Positions 6,795-14,654 are shown, counted from the stretch's first letter. The stretch: 29,034 bases of DNA from Candidatus Baldrarchaeum yapensis (GCA_016840465.1 JAEOSH010000022.1:1-29034), one strand, 5' to 3'. The notes: generated by a model not told the origin, from the letters alone. Program-made: numbers and translations.

Positions 6795-9644
6795 ATGGGT
6801 AAGGAGCAACCCGAAGTGAGGATAGGATTAGAGATTCACTGTCAGATGTCGAACCTGAAGACGAAGCTCTTCTGCAGTTGCCCTTCCGATTACCGGGATA
6901 AGGATCCAAACACAGTGACGTGTCCCGTATGTTTGGGACTCCCCGGTGCGCTCCCCGTAGTCAATAAAGAGGCAATAAAGATGGCGATAAAGACGGCCCT
7001 CGTACTCAACTCCCAAATCTCGAGGAAGACCTACTTCTACAGGAAACACTACTTCTACCCCGACCTCCCCAAGGGCTACCAGATATCCCAATACGACAGG
7101 GCGGGCGCGGTCCCCTTCGCCGTTGGAGGCTACCTTGACATAGAGGTAAACGGGCGCAGGAAGAGGATAAGGATTCGGAGGATACAGATAGAGGAGGACC
7201 CCGCAAAACTCACATATAGTGGTGCGTCCATCGATGTCGCTCAATTCACAATGATAGACTATAACAGGTCCGGAATTCCGCTTCTGGAAATAGTAACGGA
7301 GCCCGACCTCTCCTCCGCGGAGGAAACCGTGGAATTCCTAAAGAAGTTGCGGATGCTTCTGGAACATATCGGTGTATTTCAAGGAGATCTGGAGGGCGTG
7401 ATGAGGGTAGACGTGAACCTCTCGATAGGGTCCGGCGCCAGGGTCGAGATAAAGAACCTATCCTCCCTGAAGGATGTTGAGAGGGCGATTTCATTCGAGA
7501 TTCTGAGGCAGACGAGACTCATGCGTGAAGGGATAGAGGTAAGAAGGGAAACGCTCCACTGGGACGACAAGGCACGTAGAACCTATACTCTGAGAGAGAA
7601 GGAGGAGGAGCAGGACTACAGGTATTTCCCCGATCCCAACCTCCCTCCCCTCATGATAACGGATGAAATGATAGAGGAAGTCAAGAAGGAACTCCCGCAT
7701 CTGCCGGAAATGCTCGTCGAGAAGTATGTCAGCGAACTCGGAATCCCGGAGAATATGGCGAGAGTGATAGTGCAGGACGTAACGCTCTCCAGATTCTTTG
7801 ATGAATGTGTGGAATCCGGTGGAAACCCGGCAGAGGTTGCTCGCTGGCTCCTAAAACTCCCGAAGGAGGACAAGGAAACCCTCCTCTCAAAGTGGGACAC
7901 ATCCGGGTTCGCCAAGGTCGTCGACGTACTAAAGAACTATGAGGTTCCGGACGACATAGGCGTCAACCTGATTCATGATTACCTCTCGGGGAAGATAACG
8001 CTAGAGGATGTGGAGGAGGGAGGAAGGAAGATCGCAGAGTCACGTAAATATCTTAAGGAGAAGATAATCGAAATCCTATCCTCAATAGAAGTTCCAAAGA
8101 AGGTAATTGAGAGGATAGGCGGAGATGAGGAGAAGTTAAGGGGTTTCGTCATAGGGCAGGTGAAAAAGCTTCTTTCCAAAACGTATGGCAGATTCATAGA
8201 CTCCAAACTCGTCGCCGAACTGGTATCGGAGAACTTTGGTGTTGTAAGGGAAAGAGTAAAGCTGGAGAAGAAAGAAGAGGTCACCCCCACCGTCACAGTT
8301 AGGGAAAGGATCGTAGAGGGTCTGGAGGGTCTTCGGAGGACCCACTTCACGGATGAGGTCACTTCTGATCTCGAGGGAGAAGAGGTAGTGGTGTACGGCT
8401 GGGTCCAAAGAATAAGCCGCCTCGGAAAACTCACCTTCCTGGTGCTCAGAGACGGAAGAGGAATAATCCAAGTGAAGATCTCCAGAAAGGAGTGCCCCGA
8501 GGAGGTCGTCAAGAAACTGAAATACATAACGCCGGAGTCGGTGGTAGCGGTCAAGGGCACCGTTAGGGTCGACAAGAGGGCGCCCACCGGAGTCGAAATA
8601 GTTCCCAGCGAGATGAGGGTTCTCGCAATTAGTGAGAAACTCCCATACACCCTAGAGCAGGCCCGTGAGGTCGACCTTTCCACACGGCTCGACTACAGGT
8701 ACATCGACATAAGGAGGGAGAGCGTCAGGGCGATCTTCAGAATAAGGTCCACGGTGCTCCACAGCATCAGTAACTTCTTCCACGAGCACGGCTTCGTCGA
8801 GATCAACACCCCCAAGATAATTGCAACAGCGGCAGAGGGAGGCGCTGAACTATTCTCCCTTCTCTTCTACGGAAGAGAAGCGTACCTCAGCCAAAGTCCT
8901 CAACTTTACAAGCAAATGGCAACTCTCGGGTTTGAGCGCGTCTTCGAGATAGGACCATGCTACAGAGCGGAAAAGTTCCACACGACAAAGCACCTAGTAG
9001 AGTTCTGGGCCCTCGATGTCGAGGTGGCATTCGCAACATACCATGACCTCATGAAGATCCTCGAGGACCTGATGGTGCACGTGTACAGTGATGTTATAGA
9101 GAAGCACCCGAAGGAGTTGGAGATACTGGGTGTGGAGCTGGAGGTCCCGAAGCCCCCGTTCCCCAAGATAACCTACGATGAGGCGCTCAAAATAGCGGCG
9201 AGCAAAGGATATGAGGTAGAGTGGGGCGACGACGTACGTGGTGAGGCCTTCAGGGCGGTGTCAAACGACTTTGCAGAACGTGGACACGAGTTCTTCTTCA
9301 TAATAGACTTCCCAGCGTCCGCAAGAGCATTTTACTACAAGCCACATGAGAAGGATGAACGACTCACTAAGAGTTTTGATCTAGTGAACAGCGTCAAGGG
9401 AGGAATAGAACTCTCAAGTGGAGGGGAGAGAATAAACGACATAGACCTCCTAGTAAAGAGACTTAGGGAGCGGGGTCTCGACCCCGAGAAGTACACGTGG
9501 TACCTTGATATGTTCAAATACGGGGTCCCACCACACGGAGGATTCGGTCTAGGAATAGAAAGACTCCTGCAGGCGATGCTTCGCCTCGACAACATAATGG
9601 AGGCAGTGTTCGTACCGAGAACGCCTCAGAGACTCACACCATAA
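6795..9644 (+). CDS. gatB-aspS: GatB-AspRS fusion: amidotransferase subunit B joined to archaeal-type aspartyl-tRNA synthetase
   Basis: 949 residues in one open frame; ATG 6795 with GGTGA six bases upstream. Residues 1 to about 490 are a full GatB: the zinc site Cys27/Cys29/Cys43/Cys46 (FCSC...CPVC), YPDLPKGYQISQYD, the kinase-like cradle with IEEDPAKLTY, and the helical tail domain ending KTYGRFIDSKLVAELVSENF. A charged linker of about 20 residues follows. Residues 513-949 (437 residues) match a complete archaeal AspRS: OB-fold anticodon domain (LRRTHFTDEV, YGWVQRISRLG), flipping loop region SPQLYKQM, class II motif 2 (YRAEKFHTTKHL, Arg724) and motif 3 (GFGLGIERL, Arg923), ending VFVPRTPQRLTP. 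Gln538 and Pro597 occupy the two positions that set tRNAAsp specificity in characterised archaeal-type AspRS; Pro fits a non-discriminating enzyme. The product could charge tRNAAsn with Asp and amidate it on the same polypeptide together with GatA and GatC. A short, possibly regulatory hairpin follows the stop. Confidence 0.93.
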   Translation: MGKEQPEVRIGLEIHCQMSNLKTKLFCSCPSDYRDKDPNTVTCPVCLGLPGALPVVNKEAIKMAIKTALVLNSQISRKTYFYRKHYFYPDLPKGYQISQYDRAGAVPFAVGGYLDIEVNGRRKRIRIRRIQIEEDPAKLTYSGASIDVAQFTMIDYNRSGIPLLEIVTEPDLSSAEETVEFLKKLRMLLEHIGVFQGDLEGVMRVDVNLSIGSGARVEIKNLSSLKDVERAISFEILRQTRLMREGIEVRRETLHWDDKARRTYTLREKEEEQDYRYFPDPNLPPLMITDEMIEEVKKELPHLPEMLVEKYVSELGIPENMARVIVQDVTLSRFFDECVESGGNPAEVARWLLKLPKEDKETLLSKWDTSGFAKVVDVLKNYEVPDDIGVNLIHDYLSGKITLEDVEEGGRKIAESRKYLKEKIIEILSSIEVPKKVIERIGGDEEKLRGFVIGQVKKLLSKTYGRFIDSKLVAELVSENFGVVRERVKLEKKEEVTPTVTVRERIVEGLEGLRRTHFTDEVTSDLEGEEVVVYGWVQRISRLGKLTFLVLRDGRGIIQVKISRKECPEEVVKKLKYITPESVVAVKGTVRVDKRAPTGVEIVPSEMRVLAISEKLPYTLEQAREVDLSTRLDYRYIDIRRESVRAIFRIRSTVLHSISNFFHEHGFVEINTPKIIATAAEGGAELFSLLFYGREAYLSQSPQLYKQMATLGFERVFEIGPCYRAEKFHTTKHLVEFWALDVEVAFATYHDLMKILEDLMVHVYSDVIEKHPKELEILGVELEVPKPPFPKITYDEALKIAASKGYEVEWGDDVRGEAFRAVSNDFAERGHEFFFIIDFPASARAFYYKPHEKDERLTKSFDLVNSVKGGIELSSGGERINDIDLLVKRLRERGLDPEKYTWYLDMFKYGVPPHGGFGLGIERLLQAMLRLDNIMEAVFVPRTPQRLTP

Positions 9645-9650
9645 CTCAAT

Positions 9651-9678
9651 CCCAGAGGGGATTTCTCTGGGGAAATCC
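9651..9678 (+). terminator. Two mutually exclusive hairpins after gatB-aspS
   Basis: CCCAGAG (9651-9657) can pair with CTCTGGG (9665-9671). GGATTT (9659-9664) can alternatively pair with AAATCC (9673-9678). The two stems share bases and cannot coexist. They lie 7 nt after the stop codon, a place for a terminator or a 3' stability element. No U-tract follows directly. Confidence 0.35.
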
Positions 9679-10560
9679 GCATAAGGCCCCATCTCATCAC
9701 AGGTCAGCCGAAACCTCCTTCCGTCATCTTTCCTTTCCATCCCTTTTCGGGAGTTCTCCTCGACAATTATGGTAACTAAGTCTCTTATAAATATAGTTAT
9801 TGGAGCCGAGCTTGTTGAAGTTTTTAGTATTTTATTTTTCCTCGCAAGTTCAATGGCGAAGTATCCCTAGCACGAGAAATATTGTCATGTTCGCGTAAGC
9901 CACTGATACGCTCTGCGGAGAGCAGATCCATGTTTTCATGGCAGTATAAAGAAGAAAGACCAGCATGCAATCAATCTCAGGGCCACTTGCACGCATGAAG
10001 AGGCTGACCATCTCCTTGAGCCTTAACATACGCTTCATGTTATGCATTGCCGCCCTGAAAAAACAACAAAGAAGACCATAATCTCCGAATTCCTTCCCGC
10101 TCCCTCTTCTTCCTCCTGTGGTACCTCTGAGCCGAGAAACTCTCGGCCGCCCGGCGGGGAGAATACGACCAAGATCTGCACTAAACATTTGCGATGGCTT
10201 CACCTGAAAGTCGATGCCTTCCCGAAACGCCGTCATGCAATTCCTTCTCACAAAAAATCGCTATCTGCATAAAGAACCGAACTCCGCGGAAGTGCCTCCA
10301 TGACCCTGAAATGCCCACGACGCATCGCTTACGTGAAAGCGAACATGTCCACCCCTATGTCATAGACGAATTTATGTCGATAACGGTCCTCGAAAGCACT
10401 GTTCTCCCCGCACCACCCTCTCCTCAAGAAATTCCGCCGGGACGGCAGTCCTGTCCGCAACGAACTCTTCCAGGTCATCACGGCATTCCGAATTTTCATG
10501 TAAGCATGAAAGTGCAGATTCCAAGTTGTAATGTCACTTTCATAACCACGTATTAACGGC
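9679..10560. other. Gene-poor 0.9-kb stretch with hairpins; no recognisable gene
   Basis: No open frame here resembles a known protein. The longest minus-strand frame (9850-10251, 133 codons) has mixed, low-complexity-like composition, and a second minus-strand fragment (starting near 10500, ending HKFVYDIGVDMFAFT) stops early; together they might be remnants of a decayed gene. A strong TATA-like CTTATAAATATA sits at about 9783-9794. Perfect short hairpins occur: GCCGAGA-AAC-TCTCGGC (10131-10147) followed at once by a CCGCC/GGCGG hairpin; CGCTT/AAGCG (about 10326-10341); and TTTCATG-TAAG-CATGAAA (10494-10511). The stretch could be a structured RNA, a decayed mobile element or plain spacer. 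Confidence 0.4.
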
Positions 10561-10572
10561 TATATTTTATAA
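10561..10572 (+). promoter_or_regulatory. TATA-like box upstream of the second zinc-ribbon gene
   Basis: TATATTTTATAA lies about 50 nt upstream of the ATG at 10621. Transcription would start near 10595, leaving room for the GGTGA ribosome site at 10611. Confidence 0.45.
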
Positions 10573-10620
10573 TCTCAAGAGGAAAAGTTAGACTATGAGT
10601 AGAGTGCACAGGTGAAAAAT

Positions 10621-11058
10621 ATGAGTACCAAGTACTGCCCTTATTGCGGAGCACAGTTACCACCAGGCGCATCTTTTTGCCCAAAGTGTGGCGCCAGTGT
10701 CCAAGTTGCACCTGCAACGCCCACAACCCAGCAACCAGCGACCCCAGTGACGACAACTCCAGTCTCACCGCCCCCCACTCGTCCACCGACTACTGTCGTG
10801 GTTGGGGCTAAGAGTCCGGGGGTTGCTGCAATCCTATCGTTGCTGATCCCAGGCCTCGGGCAGATATACGTCGGAAGAGTGGGAAGGGGCTTATTGATAT
10901 TGTTCATAGTGATGCCACTTACATTCGTGATAGCGTCTCTCACGCTCATATTTGTGTTCCTACCGCTCATCATATGGATCTGGCAAATCTTCGACGCATA
11001 TAATCTTGCGAAAAAGTACAACGACTACCTGTTAAGCATAGGCCAACCTCCTTGGTGA
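10621..11058 (+). CDS. Zinc-ribbon/TM2-like small membrane protein (paralogue 2)
   Basis: 145 residues from ATG 10621, chosen because GGTGA ends five bases before it; an in-frame GTG at 10612 overlaps the ribosome site. Cys6, Cys9, Cys20 and Cys23 form a double-CxxC zinc ribbon with exactly the spacing of the 4309-4764 protein. A Pro/Thr-rich linker (about residues 28-60) is longer and less charged than in that paralogue. The hydrophobic domain has IPGLGQIYVGRVGRGLLILFIV and a second segment ending IWIWQIFDAYNLAKKYN, a TM2-like hairpin. The function of the family is unknown. A hairpin plus T-rich tract downstream would end the transcript. Confidence 0.7.
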   Translation: MSTKYCPYCGAQLPPGASFCPKCGASVQVAPATPTTQQPATPVTTTPVSPPPTRPPTTVVVGAKSPGVAAILSLLIPGLGQIYVGRVGRGLLILFIVMPLTFVIASLTLIFVFLPLIIWIWQIFDAYNLAKKYNDYLLSIGQPPW

Positions 11059-11059
11059 A

Positions 11060-11095
11060 TAAGGCAAAATACCTTAACGTTCCTTTTTCTTTTTT
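11060..11095 (+). terminator. Hairpin and T-tract terminator
   Basis: TAAGG (11060-11064) pairs with CCTTA (11072-11076), and a T-rich run follows at 11083-11095. Oligo-T stretches are sufficient terminators for archaeal RNA polymerase. It lies just after the stop of the zinc-ribbon gene. Confidence 0.5.
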
Positions 11096-11311
11096 ATCAA
11101 TGGGAGTATGGAAGTATCCACGCATCCACTCAAGAAACTTTACGAAATCCATAAACGTAAATTTTCGCCATAATACGTATATCCTGGGATCTGATCTTAG
11201 TATGCTACACTCCTACTTGTATCATTTCAATTTTCAATTATGCTTTCTTCAAACATTCCATTTGAAGAAGTTCTTGTTAGCTTTGACAAAAGGAAACCTT
11301 TTGGTGGGCTC

Positions 11312-12493
11312 CTATAACTTCGAAATTAGGAATTCGAGAGCAGTTAGTGCGTAGACTTTCGATGCTATCATCACGTCCTTTGTGCAAATGTGTTCATATG
11401 GTGTGTGAGCAACAGCGCAATCTCCGGGCCCAAAGATAACTACCGGAATTTTTGCCTTAAGAAAGAGGGTTTCCGCATCTGTCCACGCGGTAAATGGCAT
11501 GTGCTCGACATCTTTTCCGCAAACCGTACGAAATGCTCTTGAAATTGCGGACACTATTTTCTCATGCTCGTTAACCGAAAACGCCTCCCCATAGTTCGAA
11601 GTCTCCACGTGATAACCCAATATTACGCCTTTCCTCCTCAAATTTTCGAGGATCACCCTAGCCTCCCTCTTAACATCCTCTTCCTTGACCCCGCTCTTGA
11701 GGTTCAGGTTTAACTCCAAACGGCAGGAAAGAGGAACTACTACCGACCGCGTCCCCCCCACAAACCTATTGATATTCATTGATAAAACCTCCCCCTCCTT
11801 TACAATCCTAGACTCCTTAAACATGCTGAGAAACTCTATCGCCCCCTCCACCGCATTTACTCCTCTCTGGGGGAAACTCCCGTGCGCGGCCTTTCCGAAG
11901 ACCATTACTGTGAGATCCACATACCCCAGTTGTGAGGTGCAGATGCGTAAAGAGGTGGGCTCACCGACTATTGCAGCATCCGCAAGAATTCCCTTCTCGA
12001 CGAGGTGTTGTGTACCCCTCCCCTGTTCCTCCTCATCTACAACAAATGCCAGAATAACTCTCCCGCCAATCTGATTCTCAAACGGTAGTAAATTCTTAAA
12101 AGCTAATAGCATCGCGGTAAGCCCACCCTTCATATCCACAGCCCCCAATCCGTAAATGTAATCTCCGCATACCACCGCCTTAAACGGTGGAGTATTCCAG
12201 TCTTCCGGGGCAACAGTGTCGAGATGGCCGTTCAGCATAAGGACTCGTCTTCCCTTCCCTATTTCGGCTATAAGATTGTACCTGTTCGGAAGAACCTCCT
12301 CAAGCCTTACAGATACTCCCCACCCTTCTAATAACTCTCTTATGTAGAACGCAATTTCGGCCTCGTATCCCGATACGCTCGGAATCTCTATTAGCTTCGA
12401 TAGAAGATCCACTACCTCTTCCCTGCTAACTCTCATGGAGTCCAGTAGTGCCCGCCTCGTATCGATACCGCACATGTGCGTAAGTAATAGCAC
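11312..12493 (-). CDS. M20 family metallo-deacylase/peptidase (ArgE/DapE-like), second copy
   Basis: 393 residues. The M20 metal site is complete: His90 in NGHLDTV, Asp120 in GAVDMKGG, Glu154-Glu155 in VVDEEEQG, a GEPTS motif, and the late His in AVAHTPYEH. AAHGSFP marks the dimerisation domain. It is only distantly similar to the M20 protein at 2953-4224: GEPTS against GEGS, and a different C terminus. The GTG at 12493 overlaps the stop of the upstream minus-strand gene (TAGTG), which argues for coupling. A start at the internal ATG (residue 20, MRVSREEVVDLL) would fit the usual N terminus of the family but has no clear ribosome site. The substrate could be an N-acyl amino acid or a small peptide; the neighbours do not decide it. 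Confidence 0.85.
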   Translation of the reverse strand: MLLLTHMCGIDTRRALLDSMRVSREEVVDLLSKLIEIPSVSGYEAEIAFYIRELLEGWGVSVRLEEVLPNRYNLIAEIGKGRRVLMLNGHLDTVAPEDWNTPPFKAVVCGDYIYGLGAVDMKGGLTAMLLAFKNLLPFENQIGGRVILAFVVDEEEQGRGTQHLVEKGILADAAIVGEPTSLRICTSQLGYVDLTVMVFGKAAHGSFPQRGVNAVEGAIEFLSMFKESRIVKEGEVLSMNINRFVGGTRSVVVPLSCRLELNLNLKSGVKEEDVKREARVILENLRRKGVILGYHVETSNYGEAFSVNEHEKIVSAISRAFRTVCGKDVEHMPFTAWTDAETLFLKAKIPVVIFGPGDCAVAHTPYEHICTKDVMIASKVYALTALEFLISKL

Positions 12494-12930
12494 TACTCTT
12501 TAATTGATTTCTCAAACGACCTCGTGACGCCTATTATCAGCGTCGAGACCCTCTCGGGCCTCGTGAAGAGGTTCGATATTAAAAGAGTTGCAGACTTTGG
12601 GTCATCCTTAAGGTACTCCGCAAGCGCCTGGGGCCACACCGCCACAACATCAGCGCCCATCTCCGAAAACTTCATGAGGAAGCCCATCGGCATTCCCATG
12701 AACCGAAGCATCATTACCATGTAGTCCTCCTCCGACTTCTCATTGCCCTCCGGGTCACTTAGCTCCTCAATTATGAACCTTTGTGCTCCTTTGATCCTCA
12801 TATAATTCTCAAAAATCGCAAACCACCGCTCGCTCAGCCCCACAACGTCACCACTTATGTCCTTGAGATCGTAAAATGTAAAATCATGAACCTCCTGTGC
12901 CGTCTTCGCCCGAAACTTCCACGTCTTCAT
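12493..12930 (-). CDS. Uncharacterised 145-residue protein
   Basis: Not recognised. The ATG at 12930 has GTGAG five bases upstream. The protein is soluble-looking, with an acidic stretch (ELSDPEGNEKSEEDY, about residues 56-70), then a Met-rich amphipathic segment (MVMMLRFMGMPMGFLMKF, about 71-88), and a C-terminal half with GADVVAVWPQALAEYL. No metal site, nucleotide motif or signal peptide is visible. Its stop overlaps the GTG of the M20 gene by one base, so the two are probably co-translated and the protein may act with that enzyme. A TATA-like ACTATTATAGT lies upstream (about 12970-12980, minus strand). Confidence 0.6.
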   Translation of the reverse strand: MKTWKFRAKTAQEVHDFTFYDLKDISGDVVGLSERWFAIFENYMRIKGAQRFIIEELSDPEGNEKSEEDYMVMMLRFMGMPMGFLMKFSEMGADVVAVWPQALAEYLKDDPKSATLLISNLFTRPERVSTLIIGVTRSFEKSIKE

Positions 12931-13011
12931 AGCTACTCACTCTCGAATTTGAAGAATAAGTTGCAGAAGATACTATAATAGTCTATCGGAACACATCCAC
13001 ATCCATTAAAA

Positions 13012-13368
13012 TCACTCTTTCCAAGAAAGTTCCTTCTCCAAATTTTCAATAAATTCACTTATTTTTTCTCCGTTCGGCGTTGTGATCAGCGGTAATATTC
13101 TCACTCTTCCTCCAAACATCTCCTCTATTTCCCTTGCAGCATTCTCCACACAATTCCTCATTTCGAGACAATCCTCCTTCAAGACAACAAGTACGTTTGC
13201 ATCGTCAACGAAAATGTCCTCATACGGCGACGCAATAACCATCAACACGTTCTCGCGCAGAAGGTGTTGCACCTTCGCGACAAAAATAAAAACGGCCAGG
13301 TCCCACTCGGAAATAAGACTAAAAATTCTCGGCAAAATCCTTAATTTATCGAAAACATCGCCCCTCAT
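13012..13368 (-). CDS. Small protein with degenerate nucleotidyltransferase-like motif
   Basis: 118 residues, ATG 13368 with GTGAT five bases upstream. The central part, VLMVIASPYEDIFVDDANVLVVLKED, resembles in outline the strand-GS-helix-DxD-strand core of minimal nucleotidyltransferases, but the GS is AS and the DxD position reads DDAN, so catalysis is doubtful. The C-terminal part is helical (NCVENAAREIEEMF). It stands alone between the 145-residue gene and the divergent HAD gene. The resemblance is weak and by eye only; it may be an unrelated archaeal hypothetical protein. Confidence 0.5.
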   Translation of the reverse strand: MRGDVFDKLRILPRIFSLISEWDLAVFIFVAKVQHLLRENVLMVIASPYEDIFVDDANVLVVLKEDCLEMRNCVENAAREIEEMFGGRVRILPLITTPNGEKISEFIENLEKELSWKE

Positions 13369-13485
13369 CTTGCATCACAACGTACATCATCCTTTAAAAT
13401 GATATTACCGAAGGTAAAGATAATTTTTACTAGTACGGCCATAGTGCAACCATTATGGCAATCTAGGACAACAGCAAAATGCATG

Positions 13486-13499
13486 TATTTTTTAAAAAG
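13486..13499 (+). promoter_or_regulatory. TATA-like box of the HAD gene
   Basis: TATTTTTTAAAAAG is centred about 60 nt upstream of the GTG at 13551. Transcription would start near 13518, leaving a leader that contains GGGTGA. Confidence 0.4.
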
Positions 13500-13550
13500 A
13501 CATAAATCAAGAGCCGAAGCCGGAAATATGCACTGTAAAGGGTGAATATC

Positions 13551-14249
13551 GTGAAGTGGCGCCTCGTGGCGTTTGACTTTGATGGCGTTCTTGCCGACAG
13601 TTATACGTGCCTTCCGGATGTTTATAGAAAGTTAGCGGAACATATTGGCCTAAAGGGGGATCTTAGGGAGGAGTTCGTGAAAAGAGCAATAATGTTTGAA
13701 GACAAAAGAGACGCCATTGGAGATTACGACCGGATCGGATGGTGGCCGGAACTACTAGACGGGTTTGGAATTTCGTACGATGAGAGGATGCTGGAGGAAC
13801 TACTGAGTATCTACTGGGAGACGAGAATAAAACTGACGAAAATAATGGACGGCGCAGTCGAGCTGCTTAACCTCCTAAAGAGGAAGAATGCGATCCTAAC
13901 AATAGTCGCAGGACACGACGGCAAACGTAGCATCAAGAGGAGAAGGATAAGGGAAAGTGGACTTGCCGGGTTCTTCGATGACATTATAATAACCGGCGAG
14001 GACATGAGAAACAAGGTCGAGGCCCTAGCTTTCCTTATTGAGAAGTACCGGGTGAAACGCGAGGAAACCATGTTCATCGACGATAAACCCGCACTCATAA
14101 ACAATGTAAACAGGGCGCTGAGCGGCGTTACCACGGTGAAAATGGAATTTAGAAGCGTGCTTTCAACAAGTTGGTCGCAGAAGTGCTCGCCAACTTTCAG
14201 AATTTCGAGCCTCCGCGACCTCATAAGGATAATTGAGCGCGGAGAATAG
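13551..14249 (+). CDS. HAD-superfamily hydrolase (phosphoglycolate-phosphatase-like)
   Basis: 232 residues from GTG 13551, chosen because GGTGA ends five bases before it; the in-frame GTG at 13542 overlaps that ribosome site. HAD motif I is FDFDGVLADS (Asp9 nucleophile, Asp11 acid/base). The helical cap (about residues 20-95) is rich in aromatic and acidic residues. Motif II reads TIVAGHDG, with Ala where Thr/Ser is usual. Motif III is a Lys in MRNKVEAL, and motif IV is FIDDKPAL (Asp177/Asp178). It should be a cytoplasmic phosphatase acting on a small molecule; the substrate is not evident. The cupin gene follows about 50 nt later but has its own promoter-like signal. Confidence 0.85.
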   Translation: MKWRLVAFDFDGVLADSYTCLPDVYRKLAEHIGLKGDLREEFVKRAIMFEDKRDAIGDYDRIGWWPELLDGFGISYDERMLEELLSIYWETRIKLTKIMDGAVELLNLLKRKNAILTIVAGHDGKRSIKRRRIRESGLAGFFDDIIITGEDMRNKVEALAFLIEKYRVKREETMFIDDKPALINNVNRALSGVTTVKMEFRSVLSTSWSQKCSPTFRISSLRDLIRIIERGE

Positions 14250-14256
14250 CCTCCCA

Positions 14257-14265
14257 AAATTTATC
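14257..14265 (+). promoter_or_regulatory. TATA-like box of the cupin gene
   Basis: AAATTTATC lies about 44 nt upstream of the TTG at 14301. The expected transcript start near 14287-14290 would exclude an upstream in-frame ATG at 14271, which supports the TTG start. Confidence 0.4.
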
Positions 14266-14300
14266 TTCCGATGCAATCATGTAGGAATCGGGTGGTGGTC

Positions 14301-14654
14301 TTGAAGGTCTTCCACTACCGGGACGTAAAGGCCGAGGACGTAACGGAAGAGGGAGCGGAGAAAATAAAAATAAGATGGCTGATAGATGAGCGCATCGGCG
14401 CGGAGAATTTCTTCATGCGAATGTTCGAAATAGAACCCGGTGGGTGTTCCCCGTTGCACTCTCATCCATGGGAGCATGAGATTTTTATCCTAGAAGGGGA
14501 AGGCGTGGTCATCGGAAAAGATGGAGAGAGGAAAATAGGGCCCGGGGACGTAATATTCATTCCGCCCAACGAAATACATCAGCTTAAGAACACCGGGAAC
14601 AGCCTAATGAGGCTTCTGTGCTTAATTCCCAAATCCGGAAAGCAAACTCGCTAG
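14301..14654 (+). CDS. Single-domain cupin protein
   Basis: 117 residues from TTG 14301, preceded by GGTGG and five bases. Cupin motif 1 is GGCSPLHSHPWEHEIFILEGEG (metal ligands His53, His55, Glu60) and motif 2 is GDVIFIPPNEIHQLKN (His93), so the metal-binding set is complete. Small cupins of this type act as isomerases, dioxygenases or binding proteins, and the sequence alone does not choose. The stop codon shares the palindrome CTAG (14651-14654) with the stop of the convergent DHH gene, leaving no spacer between the two genes. Confidence 0.8.
   Translation: MKVFHYRDVKAEDVTEEGAEKIKIRWLIDERIGAENFFMRMFEIEPGGCSPLHSHPWEHEIFILEGEGVVIGKDGERKIGPGDVIFIPPNEIHQLKNTGNSLMRLLCLIPKSGKQTR

Noticed and set aside
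7979-8683. 234-codon minus-strand open frame across the GatB-AspRS junction
   Set aside because: Ser/Thr-rich shadow of the fusion gene with no recognisable motif; the plus-strand frame has conserved residues throughout.
9700-9750. On the minus strand, CTGA-CCT-GTGATGA, like a D'-C' pair of a box C/D sRNA
   Set aside because: No acceptable box C upstream, no box D within 20 nt downstream, and no terminal stem.
10042-10556. Two overlapping plus-strand open frames (76 and 120 codons)
   Set aside because: Composition is rich in Pro, His, Ser and Arg, with no domain, ribosome site or known similarity; treated as part of the unexplained gap.
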